From: Nocardioides sp. W7
Lineage (GTDB): Bacteria > Actinomycetota > Actinomycetes > Propionibacteriales > Nocardioidaceae
Direction: 5' to 3'
DNA length: 64,000 nucleotides
NCBI RefSeq assembly: GCF_022919075.1
Contig: NZ_CP095078.1
Coordinates: 5,146,001 to 5,210,000, forward strand
Shown in pieces: positions 32,272-39,901 of the stretch. A program made the position numbers and the translations under genes. Numbering within the stretch: the stretch's first letter is position 1; each line of letters begins with the position of its first letter. The notes beneath the pieces are model-generated. The model was not told where the DNA came from, made no database searches, and worked only from the letters and a program-made list of their open reading frames with translations.

Positions 32272-33471
32272 TCAGCGCCGCGGCAGCAGAATCTCGATGC
32301 CGGCCGTCGGCTCGGAGCCGACCCAGCGTCCACCGAGCGCGGCACACACCGAGCGCGCGGCGCCGAACGGGTCCTGGTCGGACGTGGGCTGCTCGGACGC
32401 GGGCCGATCGAGCGTCACCGAGATCCGCAGGTGGCCGTCGGTGTCGCCCGCCAGCACCAGGCGGACCGCACCCGCGCTCGCGTCGAGCACCGCGGCGAGG
32501 ACCAGGTCGAGCAGGTGCTCGACGGGGCCCGGGGTGTAGCCGTCGTCCAGCTCGCCCTGGACCGCGGCACTCAGGTCCCGGTCGACGAGGGCGAGCTCGT
32601 CGCCCCAGTGCTGGGCGACCTGGACCGCGAGGTCCCGCAGCGGGACCTGGGCACCCTCGACGAGACTGCCGCGCTGCAGCTCGACGAGCTCGCCGGCCAC
32701 CTCGTCGACGTGCGCGATGCCGTCGAGGGCTCGGCGCAGGGTCGTTCGCACCTCGTCCGGCAGGTCGTCGCGCAGCAGTGTCTCCTCCAGCTCCAGGCGC
32801 AGCCCGGTCAGGGGTGAGCGCAGCGCGTGCGAGGTGTGCGCGGCGAACTCCTGCTCGCGGCGCAGCCGATCGCGCAGCTCGTCCGCGCTGGTGCTGAGCG
32901 ACCGGGCGATCGCCGCGGCCTCCGGGATCCGGGTGCGGGGCAGGTCGAGGTCGAAGCGCCCCCGTCCGAGCGCACCGGCGGCGTCGGCGAGCCGTTGGAA
33001 CGGAGCGGACAGCCGCCGCGCGACCAGCAGCCCCGCCAGGCCGGAGCCGACCAGCGCGAGCATCCCCAGCCCGGCCAGCGCCCACGGGTCGCCGACCACG
33101 AGGTTCCAGACCAGCCGGTCGTCCTCGGCGACCGTGACCGTGCCGCCGTCGACCGTGACGTTCGCGGTGACGTCGTCGCCCTCGGCGTCGTACGACGGTC
33201 CGCGGGCCTCGACCGGGTCGCCGGCGACCCCGGGGGTGTAGGCGATCCGAGCGCGGTCGTGGACCAGCTCCGAGAGGAACGCGGCGTCCACGGGCTCGCC
33301 CTCGCCCACCCGGGCGTCCACCACCCGGGCGACGAGCGTCGCCTCCTGGTGGAGCCGGTCGCTCTGCTGCTCGCGCAGCTCGTGACCGAGGGTGTAGCTG
33401 CGGATCACGCCGCCGGCGATCAGCAGGACAAGCGTGAAGAGAGCGAAAGAGGCAGCGAGCCGCTCACGCAT
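32272..33471 (-). CDS. Sensor histidine kinase with degenerate ATPase domain
   Basis: 399-aa membrane sensor. TM1 is at about 7-25 and TM2 at about 130-150, with a 100-residue exported sensor between. HAMP-like linker (VARRLSAPFQRLADAAGALGRGRFDLDLP) and DHp domain follow, with phospho-acceptor His215 in AHTSHALRSPLTGLRLELEE. The catalytic domain is odd: the N-box is HLLDLVLAAVLDAS with no Asn, no DxGxG box is recognisable, and the G2 position reads DPFGAARSV instead of GxGLGL. The final GGRWVGSEPTAGIEILLP is kept, so this is truly a HATPase fold that lost ATP-binding residues. Its ATG overlaps the response regulator gene by 8 bp, proving pairing. Confidence 0.88.
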   Translation of the reverse strand: MRERLAASFALFTLVLLIAGGVIRSYTLGHELREQQSDRLHQEATLVARVVDARVGEGEPVDAAFLSELVHDRARIAYTPGVAGDPVEARGPSYDAEGDDVTANVTVDGGTVTVAEDDRLVWNLVVGDPWALAGLGMLALVGSGLAGLLVARRLSAPFQRLADAAGALGRGRFDLDLPRTRIPEAAAIARSLSTSADELRDRLRREQEFAAHTSHALRSPLTGLRLELEETLLRDDLPDEVRTTLRRALDGIAHVDEVAGELVELQRGSLVEGAQVPLRDLAVQVAQHWGDELALVDRDLSAAVQGELDDGYTPGPVEHLLDLVLAAVLDASAGAVRLVLAGDTDGHLRISVTLDRPASEQPTSDQDPFGAARSVCAALGGRWVGSEPTAGIEILLPRR

Positions 33472-34159
33472 CGGGCGCGCCCTCGAGGCGGAATCCCACA
33501 CCTCGAACGGCTACGACCTTCTCGGACACCCCGACGCTCTCGAGCTTCTGCCGGAGTCGACCGATGGTCACGTCCAGCGTCTTCGTCGAGCCGTACCAGT
33601 TCTCGTCCCAGACGTCCGACATCAGCCGGCCGCGCGAGACCACCTTGTCGCGGTTGGACGCGAGGATGGTGAGGACGTCGAACTCCTTGCCCGTCAGGGG
33701 CACCTCGTCGTCACCGGCGTAGACCCGCCGGGCGGCCACGTCGATGCGGAGCCCGCCCTCGGGGACGTCGTCGTGGCCGAAGCCGCCACCCGGAGAGGTA
33801 CGACGCAGCAGCGCCCGCACCCGCGCCTGCAGCTCGGCCAGACCGAACGGCTTGGACAGGTAGTCGTCGGCGCCGTAGTCGAGCCCGACCACCCGGTCGA
33901 GCTCGCCGGCGCGTGCGGTGACGATCATGATCGCGCCACCGAAGCCCGCCTCGCGGGCCCGTTTGCAGACCTCGAGCCCGTCCATGTCGGGCAGCCCGAG
34001 GTCGAGGATGACGACGTCGGCCGGGGCCTTCTCCAGGTCGTCGAGGGCCTTCTGTCCGGAGTCGACCCAGACCACCGCGTAGCCCTCGCGCTCGAGGGTG
34101 CGGACCAAGGGGAACGCGATGTCCTCCTCGTCCTCGACGACGAGCACTCTCGGGGCCAT
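33464..34159 (-). CDS. OmpR-family response regulator
   Basis: 231-aa transcription factor. Receiver domain about 3-118: acidic pocket VVEDEED, phospho-acceptor Asp53 in VVILDLGLPDMDG, Thr81 and Lys103 in YLSKPFG. DNA-binding winged helix about 135-228: LTGKEFDVLTILASNRDKVVSRGRLMSDVWDENWYGSTKTLDVTIGRLRQKLE. It is co-transcribed with the kinase (8-bp overlap). OmpR-type factors bind direct repeats spaced 10-11 bp; a set with 11-bp spacing lies 0.7 kb away, in front of the neighbouring secreted-protein gene. A TATGCT box 6 nt upstream supports a leaderless start. Confidence 0.95.
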   Translation of the reverse strand: MAPRVLVVEDEEDIAFPLVRTLEREGYAVVWVDSGQKALDDLEKAPADVVILDLGLPDMDGLEVCKRAREAGFGGAIMIVTARAGELDRVVGLDYGADDYLSKPFGLAELQARVRALLRRTSPGGGFGHDDVPEGGLRIDVAARRVYAGDDEVPLTGKEFDVLTILASNRDKVVSRGRLMSDVWDENWYGSTKTLDVTIGRLRQKLESVGVSEKVVAVRGVGFRLEGAPDA

Positions 34160-34165
34160 GCGTGC

Positions 34166-34171
34166 AGCATA
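34166..34171 (-). promoter_or_regulatory. Putative -10 box of the two-component operon
   Basis: TATGCT on the minus strand, 6 nt before the ATG at 34159. Confidence 0.5.
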
Positions 34172-34231
34172 GAGCGATCCGGTTCCGGACTCGGTCAGTA
34201 CCCGCGACACGGACCGGGTGCAGGTGACGAT

Positions 34232-34272
34232 CGGTCCGGCCGGCAGTCCCCCCAGAACCGCCGGACGGACCG
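34232..34272 (-). terminator. Hairpin between the secreted-protein gene and the two-component operon
   Basis: Arms 34232-34244 and 34260-34272 pair over 13 bp with one mismatch, about 60 nt after the stop of the secreted-protein gene. Confidence 0.4.
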
Positions 34273-34332
34273 TCGTCCCCCGTTTCAGCCGTTCCGCGCT
34301 CCCCCCGGGGCGGACCGGCCAGCTTGGTGTGG

Positions 34333-34824
34333 CTACGACCTCCCGGTCAGCCAGGTGTACGACGCCTCGGCGCGCTGTGTGCCCGCCGGCACGAACTCGG
34401 CATCGTCGGGCAGCGAGACCGTGAACGAGAACGTCGCGCTCCCCCCTGCCGGCAGCAGCCCGACGTCCTGGGCGAAGTCGCCCATCTCGCCGAACCGACC
34501 GTCGTACAGCTCGTCGCCGTCGCGGTCGATGACGACCTGGAGCTCGCCGTCGGCGAAGGTCGCGGGGCCGCCCTGCTCGGTGAAGGTCATCCGGCTCTCG
34601 GCGTCGGTGGTGTTCTCGATGGTCACGGTCCGGGTCACGGAGTCACCCGGCTCGAGAGCGGTCACGACCAGCACCGCCCCACCGGACTCGTCGCCGACCA
34701 GCCGGACCCCGTCCGGGGCAGCGCTCGCGCCGCTGCTGAGGACGCCGGTCGCGACGGCCAGCACGCCGGCCCCCAGGACCGAGGCCACGGACAGCAGCAG
34801 CTTGCGGTTCAGCGTGATCTTCAT
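34333..34824 (-). CDS. Small secreted protein, TasA/camelysin-like
   Basis: 163-aa exported protein. The N-terminus KITLNRKLLLSVASVLGAGVLAVATGVLSSGASA resembles the long SipW-type leaders of TasA and CalY proteins. The mature part is a predicted all-beta domain with GGAVLVVTALEPGDSVTRTVTIENTTDAESRMTFTE, then LPAGGSATFSFTVSLPDDAEFVPAGTQRAEASYTW, the pattern of a jelly-roll with a spacer for conserved surface loops. No fibre-forming evidence exists here; the family call is tentative. It is transcribed from its own promoter, probably controlled by the adjacent two-component system. Confidence 0.72.
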   Translation of the reverse strand: MKITLNRKLLLSVASVLGAGVLAVATGVLSSGASAAPDGVRLVGDESGGAVLVVTALEPGDSVTRTVTIENTTDAESRMTFTEQGGPATFADGELQVVIDRDGDELYDGRFGEMGDFAQDVGLLPAGGSATFSFTVSLPDDAEFVPAGTQRAEASYTWLTGRS

Positions 34825-34869
34825 GGTCGGTCCCCCGTCCTGTGAACGTGTCTCTCGGTGATGACAGGA

Positions 34870-34875
34870 ACGTTA
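34870..34875 (-). promoter_or_regulatory. Putative -10 box of the TasA-like gene
   Basis: TAACGT on the minus strand, 45 nt before the ATG. The expected -35 falls inside the repeat array at 34889-34926. Confidence 0.45.
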
Positions 34876-34888
34876 CGGAGACGCGCTT

Positions 34889-34926
34889 CACGCAGCGTGC
34901 ACGCCGACTACACGCAGCTGCCACGG
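34889..34926 (-). promoter_or_regulatory. Four direct repeats with exact 11-bp period, response-regulator boxes
   Basis: On the plus strand CACGC begins at 34889, 34900 and 34911 and CACGG at 34922. The 11-bp pitch is the hallmark of OmpR/PhoB-type binding sites. The array covers the expected -35 region of the secreted-protein gene, the placement of an activator site. Confidence 0.6.
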
Positions 34927-35010
34927 TTCGGTAACAGGCACGTGAGGCGGGTCTCAGGCCGTCGTCGGACCGTCGTCGGACCCGTTCCGAGAGCGGGGTC
35001 GGGCGGGTTC

Positions 35011-35907
35011 TCAGGCGAACAGGTCACCGTGCTCGGCGATCCGCGCGAGCACCTCGTCGAAGGTCAGCTGTTCGAGGCCGAGCGGGTCCTCGGCCCCCTC
35101 GGCGACCTCGTCCCAGGAGACGGGGGCGGCGACGTACGGACGGTCCTTGCCGCGCAGCGAGTACGGCGAGATGGTCGTCTTCGAGCCCGCGTTCTGCGAC
35201 CAGTCGAGGAAGACCTTGCCGCCCCGCTTGGCCTTGGTCATGGTGGCCGTGACCTGGCTCGGGTCGGCCTTCTGCAGCTCCTCGGCGACCTCCTTGGCCA
35301 GCGCGGTCGAGTCGTCGGACGGCAGCCGCTTCGGGAGATCGGCGTACAGGTGCAGGCCCTTGCTGCCGCTCAGCACCGGGCGGCAGTCGAGATCGCGCTC
35401 GGCCAGTCGCTCGCGCACCAGCAGCGCGACCTGGCAGCACTCGTGCAGGCCGGCCGGCTCGCCCGGATCGAGGTCGATCACGAGCCGGTCGGCGTTGCGG
35501 GGCCGGCCGTTGCGACCGACGCTCCACTGGTGGACGTGCAGCTCGAGCGCGGCCAGGTTGACCAGCCAGGTGAGGGTGGCGAGGTCGTCGACGATCGGGA
35601 AGACCAGCTCGGTCTCGCCCTTGCCGGACCGGCTGCCGGTGCTGGGCACCTTCACGGTGCGCACCCACGACGGCGTGCCGGGCGGAGCGTTCTTCTCGAA
35701 GAAGCTGCCGTCCGCGACGCCGTGCGGCCAGCGGATCCGGGTGACGGCCCGGTCCCGCAGGTGCGGCAGCAGGGTCGGCGCGACCTGCGCGTAGTAGTGC
35801 AGCACCTCGCCCTTGGTGGTGCCGGTGCGCGGGTAGAGCACCTTGTCCAAGTTGCTGAGCCTCAGGGTGCGGCCGTCGACGTCGACGTGCACCTCGGTGC
35901 CGGCCAT
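35011..35907 (-). CDS. Stand-alone LigD polymerase (primase-like) domain protein
   Basis: 298-aa archaeo-eukaryotic primase-type polymerase used in bacterial non-homologous end joining. Motifs: LSNLDKVLYPRTGTTKGEVLHYYAQVAPTLLPHLRDRAVTRIRWPHGV, FFEKNAPPGTP, LVNLAALELHVHQW, ADRLVIDLDPGE (metal-binding DxD) and VLSGSKGLHLYADLP (the SGSKGxH nucleotide site). It adds ribonucleotides at broken ends. No nuclease or ligase domain is fused. The ATG shares one base with the L,D-transpeptidase stop, so it is translated in the same operon. ku lies 7 kb away on the other strand. Confidence 0.93.
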   Translation of the reverse strand: MAGTEVHVDVDGRTLRLSNLDKVLYPRTGTTKGEVLHYYAQVAPTLLPHLRDRAVTRIRWPHGVADGSFFEKNAPPGTPSWVRTVKVPSTGSRSGKGETELVFPIVDDLATLTWLVNLAALELHVHQWSVGRNGRPRNADRLVIDLDPGEPAGLHECCQVALLVRERLAERDLDCRPVLSGSKGLHLYADLPKRLPSDDSTALAKEVAEELQKADPSQVTATMTKAKRGGKVFLDWSQNAGSKTTISPYSLRGKDRPYVAAPVSWDEVAEGAEDPLGLEQLTFDEVLARIAEHGDLFA

Positions 35908-36644
35908 CAGCGCCCGATCGCGATCACGGGGTCGCGGTCGGGATCCAGCCGGGCCATCAGCCGGCTCAGCACCGAGCGCGGGGCGCTGACGCAGCCGGCG
36001 GTGGCCCCCCGGCCGTTCACGTGCAGGAAGATCCCGGACCCTCGGTGGCGGACCTGGCGCCAGTTGTACTCGACGACGATCGAGTACTCGTACTGCTTGC
36101 CGTAGTCGGTCAGCCGCTCGGAGGCGTTGTCGTCGCTGCTCGGCAGCCACCAGCGGAAGCCGCCCCGGCGCTGGTTGCGGAAGCGGTTGTAGAAGTCCGA
36201 GGCGTTGTCCTGCACCCAGAAGTCGCCGGCGCGGGTCATCCGGTACGGCAGCGCCCAGTCGGCGTCTCGCCGGTGGGTGCCGAACGCCGAGCGCAGGTCG
36301 TAGCTGCCGAGCGGGGTGGTGCCGGTGCCCTGCTTGCGCTGGGTGCCGGCCACCAGGCCGCCGTACCCGATCCGGGCGTCGGTGGTCCGGAACCGCTCCA
36401 CCCAGCGCCTCTGGCGCTGCACCCAGAAGACCAGGCGGGCGTGGTGGCCCGCAGTCCGGTTGACGGTGACGACCTGGCGGGTCCGCGGTCCGAGTCGCAC
36501 CGGCACGCCGTCGAGGGTCACCGTCCGGGCGCGATACGACGCCGCGGGGTCGGCGGCGTACGCCGGAGCGGATGCCGATGCCGGGGCGGGCGTCGCGGGC
36601 AGCAGCACAGTGAGCAGCAGGATCGGCAGCAGGACTCTCTTCAT
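35907..36644 (-). CDS. Secreted L,D-transpeptidase-like (YkuD fold) protein
   Basis: 245-aa exported protein. Signal peptide about 1-24 (MKRVLLPILLLTVLLPATPAPA). The catalytic region reads SGIFLHVNGRGATAGCVSAPRSVLSRLMARLDP, with the essential His and Cys of a YkuD-type peptidoglycan cross-linking enzyme; the more usual SHGC is here TAGC. Upstream GTTPLGSYDLRSAFG matches the family's start of the fold. Its 4-bp overlap with the ligase gene and 1-bp overlap with the polymerase gene put a cell-wall enzyme inside a DNA-repair operon, an unusual arrangement. Confidence 0.87.
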   Translation of the reverse strand: MKRVLLPILLLTVLLPATPAPASASAPAYAADPAASYRARTVTLDGVPVRLGPRTRQVVTVNRTAGHHARLVFWVQRQRRWVERFRTTDARIGYGGLVAGTQRKQGTGTTPLGSYDLRSAFGTHRRDADWALPYRMTRAGDFWVQDNASDFYNRFRNQRRGGFRWWLPSSDDNASERLTDYGKQYEYSIVVEYNWRQVRHRGSGIFLHVNGRGATAGCVSAPRSVLSRLMARLDPDRDPVIAIGR

Positions 36645-37561
36645 GCGAGCAGGTCCTCCGGGGTCAGGTCGCTGCGGACCCCCTGGAACGAGGGCTGTCG
36701 CAGCCGGGTGTACCCACGCCCGTGGGTGTCGATGTCCACGACCAGCACCGGCTCCAGCCAGTGCGTGCCCCGGGCGTCCACCGCCGGCACCTCGTCGTCG
36801 AACGGGCTCGCGGTCCGGCCGAGCCCGGCGACCAGCTCGCCCAGCGCCTTGCCCTGCCTGGGCCCGATCCCGCTGCCGACCCGGCCACGGTAGGCCAGCC
36901 CGTCGGGCGTCGGCTCCCCCACCAGCAGCGCCGCGAGCCGGTCGGTGGTGCCCGCCTGGGGGCGCCAGCCGCCGACGACGTACGACAGCCGGTGCCGGTG
37001 CGCCAGCTTCTGCCAGTGCGGGGTGCGCTCGCCGGGCCGGTAGCGCGAGGTCCGGCGCTTGCTGACGACGCCCTCGAGGTCCTGGGCCAGGGTGGCGTCG
37101 AAGAGCATCGCGCCGTCGTCGTACGACACGGGCACCTGCCAGCCGGTCAGCTCCAACCCTGTCAGCCGCTCCCGGCGCTCCTCGAGCGGGAGCCCGGTGA
37201 GATCGGCCCCGTCGAGGCGCAGCAGGTCGAAGACCATGTACGTCGCCGGGACCGCCTCGGCCAGTCGGGCGGCCGTCGTCGCCTTCCGCACGTGCATCCG
37301 CTCCTGGAGGGTGCGGAAGTCGGGCCGGCCCCGCTCGTTGAGCGCGATGATCTCGCCGTCGACGAGCAGGTCCCGCTCGCCCAGCGGGCTGGTGGCGAGG
37401 TCCGGCCAGGCGGTGGTGATGGCGTTCTCGTTGCGGCTGGTCATCCGCAGCTCGCCGCCCGAGACCTCGGTGAGCGCCCGGACGCCGTCCCACTTCACCT
37501 CGTGCGACCACTCCGCTCCGGGCGGCACGCGAGTCCCCGGGGTGGCGAGCATGGGACGCAT
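36641..37561 (-). CDS. ATP-dependent DNA ligase, LigD/LigC ligase domain
   Basis: 306-aa ATP-dependent DNA ligase. Adenylation site EVKWDGVRALTEV (Lys nucleophile, motif I), SRNENAITTAWPDL (Ia), LLVDGEIIALNERGRPDF (motif III), YMVFDLLRLDGADLTGLPLEERRERL, LEGVVSKRRTSRYRPGERTPHWQKLAHRH (motif IV/V) and a C-terminal OB fold. It seals the ends processed by the polymerase encoded two genes downstream. The ATG at 37561 is chosen because MRPMLATPG is the family start; the frame continues upstream without conserved content and no strong ribosome site is seen. Confidence 0.93.
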   Translation of the reverse strand: MRPMLATPGTRVPPGAEWSHEVKWDGVRALTEVSGGELRMTSRNENAITTAWPDLATSPLGERDLLVDGEIIALNERGRPDFRTLQERMHVRKATTAARLAEAVPATYMVFDLLRLDGADLTGLPLEERRERLTGLELTGWQVPVSYDDGAMLFDATLAQDLEGVVSKRRTSRYRPGERTPHWQKLAHRHRLSYVVGGWRPQAGTTDRLAALLVGEPTPDGLAYRGRVGSGIGPRQGKALGELVAGLGRTASPFDDEVPAVDARGTHWLEPVLVVDIDTHGRGYTRLRQPSFQGVRSDLTPEDLLA

Positions 37562-37683
37562 GCGGACATCATGCCCGTCGCGGACTCCCTCGCCGTCGTA
37601 CGGCGACGGCGCGCCCATGCGCCCGTTGTTCCTCGCTCCTGTCGCTTGCCCCGGGACGGGCTTCGCGACGCTTCTTCAGCGAG

Positions 37684-38397
37684 CTATCTCGGCGTGCGGC
37701 TCAGATCCATCGACTGAGCCATCTCGACCAGAACATCGATCGAGACATCCTTCTCGGAGAGAAGGAGGATCCCGGTATCGCCATTCACGATCGCCACCAC
37801 ATGGCGAGTTGCCGCGTCTTCGGCAGGGGCGATGTAGGTGAGACGACCGTTGACGGTCTCCACACGACCGCCATCCTCCTTGATGCGAAGCTCCCACTTG
37901 GTCGAGGCGTCGACCTTGCTCCAGCCGGGTGCGAAGGAGACCTGGACACCGTTGCTGTACATCAAGACGCCGTCCTCCCCGCATGACCACGCGCCGGTCA
38001 GCTCGCCAACTCGCGGCGCGCTCACCTGCGCCTTCACCTGCGTCTGAAGCTCACTCGGACTCGCGGCTTCGACTGCCCCGGGGCAGCGCTCTCCCAGCTT
38101 TTCCACTACCTGAACGAAGTCGATTCCGGGCCCAAGTGGGGCGTGCCCGCGTAAGTCGGCTTGAGCGTTGGGGGTGCCCGAGCTCTGGTCGCTTTCCTCC
38201 GTTGTTCCCGCACTGAGGCCAGCGAAGACCGCAGCGGTGGCAGCTATTCCAGCAACCATCGCGATTCCCGCCCTTCGTCGGCGCCGAGTACCGGCACCTC
38301 GAGCAGAACGGTCGAGCCTGCTCTGCTCGCCGTGCGGGTCGTTACTACCTGCAGCGTCATCCAGGTAATTTCGGACTGACCGATCAAGATCGCTCAT
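37684..38397 (-). CDS. Membrane-anchored protein of unknown function, anti-sigma-like layout
   Basis: 237-aa protein. A cytoplasmic N-terminus (MSDLDRSVRNYLDDAAGSNDPHGEQSRLDRSARGAGTRRRRR), one TM (AGIAMVAGIAATAAVFAGLSAG, about 43-64) and an exported C-terminal domain of about 170 residues with two Cys. The layout recalls membrane-anchored anti-sigma factors, but no zinc motif or sigma gene is nearby. GAAGG before the ATG supports the start. GC content falls here and stays lower for the next 2 kb. Confidence 0.65.
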   Translation of the reverse strand: MSDLDRSVRNYLDDAAGSNDPHGEQSRLDRSARGAGTRRRRRAGIAMVAGIAATAAVFAGLSAGTTEESDQSSGTPNAQADLRGHAPLGPGIDFVQVVEKLGERCPGAVEAASPSELQTQVKAQVSAPRVGELTGAWSCGEDGVLMYSNGVQVSFAPGWSKVDASTKWELRIKEDGGRVETVNGRLTYIAPAEDAATRHVVAIVNGDTGILLLSEKDVSIDVLVEMAQSMDLSRTPR

Positions 38398-38445
38398 GAC
38401 TGGACCTTCTTCGCAGTGGGCTGATACATAAGTTGGAATGATCAA

Positions 38446-38766
38446 CTACGAGAGCTGAGCATGGCGCCGCAGTTCGCGCATCATTGTCGCTCGGACGGGC
38501 ACCTTGACCATCTTTAAGGTAGGGCAATATTCGTCGCGGAGATCTCCCGGCATCACCGAATGGTCAAGCTCAGACCGTCTCGTGGCGCCAGTCTGTCGAG
38601 GGTCCTCGAGGAGGGTGAGGCTATCGAACTTCGGGTTTTCAAGAATCCCGTCGCAGCATGAGCAAGGCAGATCAAGCGGCCAAGTTCCAAGACGCCTACC
38701 CCGCGAATTGAATTGCCACATCCACCGAGACAGTCTCTTGTTGGGGACTCGCAACGCAGATCCCAT
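38446..38766 (-). CDS. Small Cys-containing hypothetical protein in the low-GC segment
   Basis: 106-aa open frame whose ATG shares one base with the stop of the preceding secreted-protein gene (TGATG). It contains a CSCC cluster, a further Cys in EYCP, and is rich in Arg. No homology is recognised, and codon third positions are only about half G/C, unlike the rest of the window. It could be a real coupled gene or a chance frame; coupling is the only argument in favour. Confidence 0.35.
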   Translation of the reverse strand: MGSALRVPNKRLSRWMWQFNSRGRRLGTWPLDLPCSCCDGILENPKFDSLTLLEDPRQTGATRRSELDHSVMPGDLRDEYCPTLKMVKVPVRATMMRELRRHAQLS

Positions 38767-39494
38767 CAATTTGGAACACTGCGGGTATTATTCGCATTCA
38801 CTCGTAGATGGCGGTATCCAGGGTCGGAGTCATATCCGTTCATCGCATTGTCCCAGTTGGTCCAACCGTTGGCGTCATGATATTCGCTCAAGTCGTACCA
38901 GCGAGCTCCGCCATTGTCCGCCGACGCTCCGCGCTCCATCGCTGCGTACGACCGACCTTGGGCGAAGTCCAAGTCAACGAAACCTGGATTCATCGACGAA
39001 TCGTTGAGCTCGGCTCCCCACTGCGTATCCGCGTTGATATCAGAAACTCTGAAGGTGTCAAATTGGCCCTCCGCGAGGACTCCAAGGACGTTGCACAGGT
39101 GTGAGCCATTCGCTCGCTCCGCCCACCAGAATAGGCGTGGCGTCGTATAGGTCTGGTCGGTACAGTTCGAGTAGCCGATGACCCACCCCGCTTCGAATCC
39201 TCCAGCCCCGGTGGCGCTCCCGACGTAGATACTGCTGATGTGCTGACAGTTGGTTGGCGCGGACCCGACAGCCATTCGCGAGATAGTGCCTCGCGCACTA
39301 GTAGATGCCGGGCCGCCAATATCTTCGACAGAAGTTATCGTTCCGTAGTCGCCGTCCGCGACACAAGGCGGAGGCGCGGCCTCTGCGGCTGAACTTAGGA
39401 AGCCAATCCCGAATGCACTTGTGGCACTAACTGCGATCGCCACACCCGCGAGGAACCAGCCCACAGACCAACCCGTTTCCGCACATCGACTCAT
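38766..39494 (-). CDS. Secreted protein of unknown function, low-GC gene
   Basis: 242-aa exported protein. An N-terminal TM or signal (VGWFLAGVAIAVSATSAFGIGFLSSAAEA) precedes a mature part beginning PPPCVADGDYG. It contains many Asn, Trp and Tyr residues and pairs of cysteines (PTNCQHISSIYVGSA, GYSNCTDQTYTTPRLFWWAERANGSHLCNV), and ends with WTNWDNAMNGYDSDPGYRHLRVNANN. The fold is not recognised; Trp/Asn-rich beta content would suit a surface or carbohydrate-binding role. GGAAGG 7 nt before the ATG at 39494 fixes the start. The low GC suggests recent acquisition. Confidence 0.75.
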   Translation of the reverse strand: MSRCAETGWSVGWFLAGVAIAVSATSAFGIGFLSSAAEAAPPPCVADGDYGTITSVEDIGGPASTSARGTISRMAVGSAPTNCQHISSIYVGSATGAGGFEAGWVIGYSNCTDQTYTTPRLFWWAERANGSHLCNVLGVLAEGQFDTFRVSDINADTQWGAELNDSSMNPGFVDLDFAQGRSYAAMERGASADNGGARWYDLSEYHDANGWTNWDNAMNGYDSDPGYRHLRVNANNTRSVPN

Positions 39495-39708
39495 CCGAAT
39501 GCCTTCCAGTTGGGCGAATTCGATCGACTTGAGAACAACTTTTCCACACCATCCCTGCACCCAGGATCGAGATGAGGAACCTGACGACAGTCGCGGCCGA
39601 CGCAAGTTCGTGCATCGCCTTCGCCGCGCCCGCTCCGGGAACGTCACCCGGATCTCCACCTCAGCTTCGGACGATGCCGAACGACTCGAACAAGAGTCAA
39701 GTTTGCCC

Positions 39709-39722
39709 TGACAATACTGTCA
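39709..39722. promoter_or_regulatory. Inverted repeat TGACA-ATAC-TGTCA
   Basis: Perfect 5-bp arms with a 4-bp spacer in the divergent region. Possible operator; no regulator is assigned. Confidence 0.35.
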
Positions 39723-39769
39723 AGAGCGCTACTTGAATGGCGCTCGAGACTTCTTGATACACGCCAGAT

Positions 39770-39787
39770 TTGTCACTTTCATGACAA
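39770..39787. promoter_or_regulatory. Inverted repeat TTGTCA-CTTTCA-TGACAA
   Basis: Perfect 6-bp arms, 6-bp spacer, about 115 bp upstream of the FMO start. Shares the TGTCA/TGACA half-site with the repeat at 39709. Confidence 0.4.
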
Positions 39788-39901
39788 GATTCGATCGATT
39801 CGCTCGGGCCCGTTGTCGAGAATTCCGCGAGGCCGGCGCGCCGGTCCGACGAAGGCTGCCTGACCTCCGCGGGGTGGTCAGGGGTGGCGGATTCGGACAT
39901 C

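Larger units (their letters stand above)
39495..39901. other. 407-bp lower-GC intergenic region
   Basis: No convincing gene is present; frames on both strands are short and unlike proteins. It carries two inverted repeats, 39709-39722 and 39770-39787, and the presumed promoters of the secreted-protein gene and of the FMO operon. Confidence 0.55.

Noticed and set aside
34959..34980. Tandem duplicate of an 11-bp unit (CCGTCGTCGGA twice)
   Set aside because: Only two copies, lies outside the promoter array, and GTCGTC-type runs are common in this GC-rich genome.
38504..39007. 167-aa plus-strand frame in the low-GC segment
   Set aside because: Antisense to the secreted-protein gene, rich in Ser/Arg with no recognisable feature.
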